The translations under genes and the position numbers were made by a program. A DNA stretch of 16,457 nucleotides from assembly GCA_036653075.1 (NCBI GenBank), contig JAVVUQ010000028.1:1-16457 (forward strand), written 5' to 3'. Source of the DNA: JAVVUQ01 sp036653075. Its GTDB lineage: Bacteria; Bacillota; Clostridia; Christensenellales; CAG-314. The notes under the pieces are model-generated. The model saw only the letters and a program-made list of their open reading frames with translations. It was not told the origin of the DNA and ran no database searches. Of the stretch, positions 12,024-16,457 are shown in pieces. How positions within the stretch are numbered: the stretch's first letter is position 1; every line of letters starts with the position of its first letter.

Positions 12024-13766
12024 ATGGCAAATATGATTAATATAAAAATAAACGGAATTGACTATGTTGTAGAAAGCGGCACAACAATATTAGATGCTTG
12101 TCGACAAAATGGCATTAGAATTCCAACATTGTGTTATTTAAAAGATATCAACCAAATCGGCGCTTGCAGAGTGTGCGTGTGCGAAGTTAAAGGTGCAAGA
12201 AGTTTAGTGGCTGCTTGCGTGTACCCAATTGAAAGAGAAGGCACAGAAATTTTTACCAACACACCAAAGGTTTTAAAAGCAAGAAAGACCACCGTTGAAT
12301 TAATGTTAAGTAACCATAACAATAGCTGCAATAGCTGCGTAAGAAGCACACATTGCGAATTGCAAGCGCTTTCTCAAGAATTAGGATGCGACGAAAATAA
12401 GTTTGAAGGCGCAAAAAATATCTATGAAGAGGACGTGACTCCTTATTTAGTTAGAGATAATAGCAAATGTATATTATGTCGTCGTTGCGTAGCTGTTTGT
12501 GAAAGTCGTCAACACGTTCACGTTATAGGCACAAACCATAGAGGTTTCCATACATCAATTGGCAGCGCATACGAAAAATCATTAAATGAAGTAGCTTGTG
12601 TAGCTTGCGGACAATGTATTACGGTATGCCCGACGGGCGCTTTAAGAGAAAAAGATGATATTGATATAGTAGCTAAAGCTATCGCTGATCCAACTAAACA
12701 CGTTGTTGTCGCTACTGCGCCAGCAGTTAGAGTCGCTATTGGCGAAGAATTTGGCAACCCTATTGGCACTAACGTTGAAGGTAAAATGGTTACGGCTTTG
12801 AAGATGTTGGGATTCAACAAAGTATTTGACGTAAACTTTACAGCTGACGTTACCATAATGGAAGAAGGCACAGAATTGCTTGGTAGAATAAAGAACGGCG
12901 GAAAATTGCCAATGATTACAAGCTGCTCGCCTGGTTGGATAAACTTTATTGAACAGTATTATCCACAGTATTTAGAACACTTAAGCACTACAAAATCTCC
13001 GCAAGGAATTTACGGCGCTTTGGTTAAGAGTTATTATGCTGAGACGTATAACATTGACCCGAAAGATATATTTGTAGTTTCAGTTATGCCTTGCACAGCT
13101 AAAAAAGTAGAAAGAATGAGACCTAACCTTGCAACAAATGGCATTTCTGACATCGACGCTGTATTAACAACAAGAGAATTAGCAAGATTCATTAAACGCT
13201 CAGGCATATTATTTAACTGCTTAAAAGATAGCCATTATGATAAGTTTATGGGCGAAGGCTCAACTGCGGGACTTATTTTTGGCGCAACAGGCGGCGTAAT
13301 GGAAGCGGCTTTACGTACAGTTAAAGAACTTGTTGAACATAAACCACTTGAAAAAATTGAATTTGAACAGGTTCGTGGCACTGAAGGCATTAAACGCGCT
13401 ACTGTCGATATCGGCGGTATTTCAGTTAAAGTTGCAATTGCTCACGGAATTGAAAATGCTAACAGTATTATGCAGGAAATTAAAGATGGAAAAGCAGATT
13501 ACCACTTTATAGAAATTATGTGCTGTCCAGGCGGCTGCGTAACAGGCGGCGGACAACCTATACAACCTGCTGACGTTATTAATAACATCGACGTTAAAAA
13601 AGAACGAGCTAAAGCTATGTATAACACCGATAGCCAAGCAACACTTAGAAAATCACACGAGAATATTGAGGTTCAAGAACTTTATAAGAATTATTTGGGC
13701 GAACCTAATAGCCATAAAGCGCACGAATTACTCCATACATCATATTATAATAGGAAACGCAAATAA
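12024..13766 (+). CDS. hndD: [FeFe]-hydrogenase catalytic subunit HndD/HydA
   Basis: H2-forming/consuming subunit, 580 residues, the size of HndD. Order: a [2Fe-2S] domain (Cys37, Cys48, Cys51, Cys65); the His-Cys3 [4Fe-4S] site ('HNNSCNSC..STHC'); a two-cluster ferredoxin domain ('CILCRRCVAVC', 'CVACGQCITVCP'); the H-domain with L1 'TSCSPGW' (299-305), L2 'MPCTAKKVE' (Cys357) and L3 'EIMCCPGGCVTGGG' (Cys501, Cys505); and a C-terminal small-subunit-like helix region (about 535-580). L1 keeps the proton-transfer Cys301 but has Ser302 where textbook TSCCPxW has a ligand Cys; the 55-residue distance to Cys357 supports that alignment. I recall this variant in other clostridial NAD(P)H-linked enzymes. 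Accessory hydEFG maturase genes are not in the window. Last gene of the operon. Confidence 0.96.
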   Translation: MANMINIKINGIDYVVESGTTILDACRQNGIRIPTLCYLKDINQIGACRVCVCEVKGARSLVAACVYPIEREGTEIFTNTPKVLKARKTTVELMLSNHNNSCNSCVRSTHCELQALSQELGCDENKFEGAKNIYEEDVTPYLVRDNSKCILCRRCVAVCESRQHVHVIGTNHRGFHTSIGSAYEKSLNEVACVACGQCITVCPTGALREKDDIDIVAKAIADPTKHVVVATAPAVRVAIGEEFGNPIGTNVEGKMVTALKMLGFNKVFDVNFTADVTIMEEGTELLGRIKNGGKLPMITSCSPGWINFIEQYYPQYLEHLSTTKSPQGIYGALVKSYYAETYNIDPKDIFVVSVMPCTAKKVERMRPNLATNGISDIDAVLTTRELARFIKRSGILFNCLKDSHYDKFMGEGSTAGLIFGATGGVMEAALRTVKELVEHKPLEKIEFEQVRGTEGIKRATVDIGGISVKVAIAHGIENANSIMQEIKDGKADYHFIEIMCCPGGCVTGGGQPIQPADVINNIDVKKERAKAMYNTDSQATLRKSHENIEVQELYKNYLGEPNSHKAHELLHTSYYNRKRK

Positions 13767-13892
13767 TATTTTAATATGAAATTAAAATTTTAATTAAAAT
13801 TAAGATTTATAGTTAATAAATAATTATAATAAATATTAATTATATGGAGAATTTAAACAAAGATTATAGTAAAGAAAAAAAGTAGTAAAACA

Positions 13893-13918
13893 AATTTGCA
13901 AAACTCTATTTGCGAATT
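13893..13918. other. Ten-base-pair hairpin downstream of hndD
   Basis: AATTTGCAAA (13893-13902) pairs with TTTGCGAATT (13909-13918) with one G-T pair around a six-base loop. No T-run follows. It may be a 3' mRNA stabiliser or part of a composite terminator with the hairpin at 13941. Confidence 0.5.
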
Positions 13919-13940
13919 AATCAAAAAATTAAGGAAATAT

Positions 13941-13969
13941 AGGGGAGGGCGCAGAATGCCTCCCCTTTT
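13941..13969 (+). terminator. GC-rich hairpin with short T-run: terminator or attenuator before eamA
   Basis: AGGGGAGG (13941-13948) pairs with CCTCCCCT (13959-13966), extendable by one pair if a G is bulged, followed by TTTT (13966-13969). It is the most GC-rich short element in the intergenic DNA and lies 175 bases after hndD, so it probably ends the hnd transcript. The 5' arm is also an ideal SD for the ATG at 13956. Confidence 0.7.
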
Positions 13970-13979
13970 AATGTTATGA
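13956..13979 (+). CDS. Possible seven-codon leader ORF (MPPLLML)
   Basis: ATG at 13956 lies seven bases after GGAGG (13944-13948). Its TGA (13977-13979) overlaps the eamA ATG (13976-13978) in an ATGA junction. eamA itself has no other SD. Codons 2-4 form the 3' arm of the hairpin. It could deliver ribosomes to eamA by coupling; coincidence with a plain terminator remains possible. Confidence 0.4.
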   Translation: MPPLLML

Positions 13980-14887
13980 AATTACAAAAACGGGAAGTAG
14001 TAGGAAGATTACAATTGCTTATAACGACGTTGTTTTGGGGAACATCGTTTATGTTTGTTAAAATTGTGCAAGAGTACGTGCCACCAACAGTACTTATGGC
14101 GTATAGATTCACAATTGCGACGGCTATATTAGTAGTAATATATTTTAGGCGGCTTAAACAAATTGATTGGGGATATTTATGGCGAGGCGGCTTAATAGGC
14201 ATATTTATGTTTGGCGGTTTTGTTTTGCAAACATATGGATTAAATACGACGTCGCCAGGCACAAATGCTTTTTTAACGGCAAGCTATTGCGTGATTACCC
14301 CCTTTTTATTTTGGATGATTAATAAAATTAGACCAAGTATTTGGAATTTTGCAGCAGCTTTCATTTGTTTGATTGGAATCGGACTTGTGTCTATTCAAGA
14401 TAATTTACAAATATCAGCGGGCGACTTGATAACGCTTGCAGGCGGCGTGTTATTTGCTGCGCAAATTGTTGCAACATCAATTTTTACTCAAAAACGTGAC
14501 CCTATATTATTAGCTATTATTCAAATAGCGACAGCTGCGTTATTTTCGTGGATATCTTCGCTATGCTTTGAAACAATACCAACGGGATTGAGCTTTGATA
14601 TTTGGTGGAAAATATTGTATTTAGCTATATTCTGCACAGCGATAGGCTTTACTTTCCAGAATTTAGGACAAAAAGTCGTAGACCCAACCGTTACGGGAAT
14701 AATATTTACACTTGAAGCAGTTTTTGCTGTTATCGTATCGGCAATCTTTTTCAAAGAGGACTTAACCGTAAGAATGATTATCGGATTTTGCGTAATTTTT
14801 GTGTCTATTTTCGTTTCAGAAACAAAATTAAGTTTTTTGTATAAAAAAAGAAAAAAATCCGATAACAACATTGACACAAAGCAATAG
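13976..14887 (+). CDS. EamA-family drug/metabolite transporter (DMT superfamily)
   Basis: Integral membrane permease of 303 residues with about ten hydrophobic helices in two EamA repeats (about residues 10-140 and 150-285). The N-terminal repeat opens with the typical 'LLITTLFWGTSFMFVKI', followed by 'YRFTIATAIL', 'GLNTTSPGTNAFLTASYCVITP' and, in the second repeat, 'VVDPTVTGIIFTLEAVFAVIVSAIFFKEDL', a characteristic EamA helix pair. It ends in a basic tail (YKKRKKSDN). Substrates in this family range over amino acids, nucleosides and others, and cannot be assigned here. No independent SD precedes the ATG; translation may be coupled to the seven-codon leader ORF. The promoter of the next genes lies inside its last codons and just beyond. 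Confidence 0.9.
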   Translation: MKLQKREVVGRLQLLITTLFWGTSFMFVKIVQEYVPPTVLMAYRFTIATAILVVIYFRRLKQIDWGYLWRGGLIGIFMFGGFVLQTYGLNTTSPGTNAFLTASYCVITPFLFWMINKIRPSIWNFAAAFICLIGIGLVSIQDNLQISAGDLITLAGGVLFAAQIVATSIFTQKRDPILLAIIQIATAALFSWISSLCFETIPTGLSFDIWWKILYLAIFCTAIGFTFQNLGQKVVDPTVTGIIFTLEAVFAVIVSAIFFKEDLTVRMIIGFCVIFVSIFVSETKLSFLYKKRKKSDNNIDTKQ

Positions 14888-14899
14888 ATGTGTTATTAT
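14871..14899 (+). promoter_or_regulatory. Strong sigma-A promoter for yggS-lspA
   Basis: Perfect TTGACA at 14871-14876, a 17-base spacer, TATTAT at 14894-14899, and TG at 14891-14892 as an extended -10. The -35 lies within the 3' end of the EamA gene. It predicts a leader of about 155-160 bases before yggS. Confidence 0.75.
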
Positions 14900-14904
14900 T
14901 AATA

Positions 14905-15063
14905 CTAACGCAATAGAAGTGCCATACTTAATGACTTATTATGTAACTTAAATAGAAATGTCAAAACTATTGCGCAAAGAATAAAACTATCATTTTATAA
15001 AACAACTTATTTTATGCATAGTAATACAAGTTAGCAATAGTAAAATGATGGAAAGGCAATTAT
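14905..15063 (+). promoter_or_regulatory. Structured 5' leader of yggS
   Basis: Two inverted repeats could form successive stems: CGCAATAG (14909-14916) with CTATTGCG (14967-14974), and CTATCATTTTA (14987-14997) with TAAAATGATGG (15041-15051, one G-T pair). A rival stem pairs 14966-14973 with GCAATAGT at 15034-15041, excluding the first. The second stem ends at the SD AAAGG (15052-15056). No known riboswitch class recognised. Confidence 0.4.
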
Positions 15064-15732
15064 ATGGAAAAATGCGCATACAACGATGTTATGAACAATA
15101 TTAAACAAGTTTGTAACCAAACAAACAGACGTTTTGAAGATATTACGGTCATTGCCGCTACTAAAATGCAAAATGTAGATGTTTTGAATGAGTTTAAACA
15201 GAATGGTTTAATATTTGGCGAAAATAGAGTACAAGAATTGATAGATAAATATCCTTATATCGATGGCGTAAAATGGCATTTTATTGGACAATTACAAACT
15301 AATAAAGTTAAATATATAATCGATAAAGTGGAACTTATCCATTCGGTAGATAGAATTGAATTGGCAACTGAAATAAATAAACAAGCAAACAAAATTGGCA
15401 AAATTCAAAATGTCTTGTTGGAAGTAAACATCGGCGGAGAAGAAAGCAAAGGCGGAGTAAATAGCGAAAATATTGATAAGCTTATCGAACAAATACTATT
15501 ATATAAAAATGTTAAGATATGTGGACTTATGACAGTTATGCCGCTAATAGAAATAGATTTTAATCCGTACGAAAAAATGCGTAAGCTATATGACGACAAA
15601 AAAAAGACGTACAAAGAGGCGGATTGGAAGTACTTGTCAATGGGGATGAGTGCTGATTACATAGAAGCGATAAAATACGGCTCAAATATGATAAGATTAG
15701 GAAGTGTTTTGTTCGGCGAACGTAATCGTTAG
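15064..15732 (+). CDS. yggS: YggS/YlmE-family pyridoxal-phosphate homeostasis protein
   Basis: Single-domain PLP-binding protein (fold-type III barrel) that buffers PLP and affects amino- and keto-acid pools. The 222 residues contain the full family pattern: PLP-lysine Lys34 in 'VIAATKMQ', 'GENRVQEL', 'WHFIGQLQTNKVKYI', 'IHSVD', 'LLEVNIGGEESKGGV', 'CGLMTVMP', and the phosphate-binding end 'LSMGMSADYIEAIKYGSNMIRLGSVLFGER'. SD AAAGG lies seven bases before the ATG. In many Firmicutes yggS leads a sepF-ylmG-ylmH-divIVA cell-division cluster toward lspA; here it is followed directly by lspA. It sits behind its own strong promoter and a structured leader. Confidence 0.94.
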   Translation: MEKCAYNDVMNNIKQVCNQTNRRFEDITVIAATKMQNVDVLNEFKQNGLIFGENRVQELIDKYPYIDGVKWHFIGQLQTNKVKYIIDKVELIHSVDRIELATEINKQANKIGKIQNVLLEVNIGGEESKGGVNSENIDKLIEQILLYKNVKICGLMTVMPLIEIDFNPYEKMRKLYDDKKKTYKEADWKYLSMGMSADYIEAIKYGSNMIRLGSVLFGERNR

Positions 15733-15738
15733 GAGCGT

Positions 15739-16457
15739 ATGGAAACAGCAAATGATAATATACAAGTTAAAGAATTTAAAAAACTGAAGTTTTGGCTGAT
15801 TATGGCTGGAATTGTTGTTGTCGGCATCGCAACCGACCAAATTACAAAAGCCGTAGTTGCAGCAAATATTTATGAAGGCGAACAAATAAAATTAATAGGC
15901 GATTGGCTGTATTTTACTTATGTAAAAAATCCAGGCGCTTCCTTTGGACTCTTAGGAAAATGGGAATACGCTAATATTTTATTTTTCTGCACATCAATAA
16001 TAGGCATACCACTATTTGTTTACTTACTTTATATTAGAAGAAAAGATAATATAGTAGGCAGCGTTGGTTTTGCTATGATGATTTCTGGATCTATCGGTAA
16101 CGCAATTGATAGAATTATTTTTGCTCGTACTTTTTTTGACGGATACGTTAGAGATTTTATTGGAGTTGAGTTTTTTGCTGTATTCAATATCGCAGATAGC
16201 TGTATGTGCATAGGCGTTGCATTACTTGTCATTTCAATGCTTTTTTTGGATAAAGAACACTTTTTTAACAAAAATAAAACAATTAATATTAACGAAAATA
16301 CAACGTCAAAAAATAATTACGAAAATAAAGACATCTTATATAATATTAATGATACAAAAGATAATGATATTAATAATGATATTAATGATAATATAAAAGA
16401 TAATATAAAAAATAATAATATAAATAATAATGATAAAAATAATATTATAGGTAATGA
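15739..16457 (+). CDS. lspA: LspA, lipoprotein signal peptidase (signal peptidase II), 3' end outside window
   Basis: Membrane aspartyl protease that cleaves the signal peptide of prolipoproteins after lipid attachment. Four hydrophobic segments are visible with the signature boxes 'TDQITK' (Asp33), 'NPGASFG' (64-70), 'GNAIDR' with catalytic Asp124, 'VRDFI', and 'FNIADSCMCIG' with catalytic Asp153. AGGAG (15731-15735) overlaps the yggS stop and is only three bases from the ATG. The core ends near residue 176, the normal LspA size, but the frame stays open to the last base (239 complete codons) with a tail of Asn, Asp, Ile and Lys: 25 of residues 177-239 are Asn. Whether the tail is real protein needs sequence beyond the window. 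Confidence 0.93.
   Translation, partial: METANDNIQVKEFKKLKFWLIMAGIVVVGIATDQITKAVVAANIYEGEQIKLIGDWLYFTYVKNPGASFGLLGKWEYANILFFCTSIIGIPLFVYLLYIRRKDNIVGSVGFAMMISGSIGNAIDRIIFARTFFDGYVRDFIGVEFFAVFNIADSCMCIGVALLVISMLFLDKEHFFNKNKTININENTTSKNNYENKDILYNINDTKDNDINNDINDNIKDNIKNNNINNNDKNNIIGN

Overview
The window is AT-rich DNA from what looks like an anaerobic, low-GC Gram-positive bacterium, most likely an uncultured member of the Clostridia. The reasons are the clostridial-type bifurcating [FeFe] hydrogenase, strong Shine-Dalgarno (SD) sites, sigma-A-like promoters, the secG/smpB and yggS/lspA gene neighbourhoods, and the standard code with TGA as stop. Every convincing gene lies on the + strand. Two runs of exactly 100 N (1796-1895 and 7234-7333) are scaffold gaps, so this is probably a draft or metagenome-assembled genome.

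Layout. (1) 1-1721: the 3' end of an unrecognised protein, then secG (protein export) behind a very good promoter, a long non-coding stretch with a terminator and direct repeats, and smpB (trans-translation). (2) 1997-4688: a YbaK/ProX-type prolyl-tRNA editing protein, a PnuC-family vitamin transporter, MTA/SAH nucleosidase, and a GNAT acetyltransferase one base after it. (3) 4994-13766: the dominant feature, a hydrogen-metabolism locus. The first part holds a DRTGG-domain protein, an RsbW-like ATPase, a divergent HydS-like H-cluster protein, a second DRTGG-like protein and a PHP phosphoesterase. The second part, with its own promoter candidate, is hndA - GHKL ATPase - hndB - hndC - hndD, an electron-bifurcating NAD(P)-linked [FeFe] hydrogenase. 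(4) 13941-16457: a terminator-like hairpin that also holds the SD of a tiny leader ORF, an EamA transporter, then yggS and lspA from a strong promoter inside the end of the EamA gene. lspA runs off the window.

How the genes work together. HndA, HndB, HndC and HndD should form a soluble flavin/iron-sulfur complex coupling NAD(P)H and reduced ferredoxin oxidation to H2 formation, or the reverse. The upstream genes look like a sensing and signalling module for it: the HydS-like protein keeps the cysteines needed to hold an H-cluster but has Ala where catalytic enzymes have the proton-transfer Cys. Two kinase-fold ATPases without a phospho-accepting histidine domain, two DRTGG proteins and a PHP phosphoesterase are candidates for relaying its state. 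The components and their clustering near clostridial hydrogenases are known in outline; the mechanism is, to my knowledge, not established, and this is the best candidate here for an under-described system.

Limits: family assignments come from reading motifs, without database searches. Non-coding elements come from reading the sequence and were not scored by folding software.
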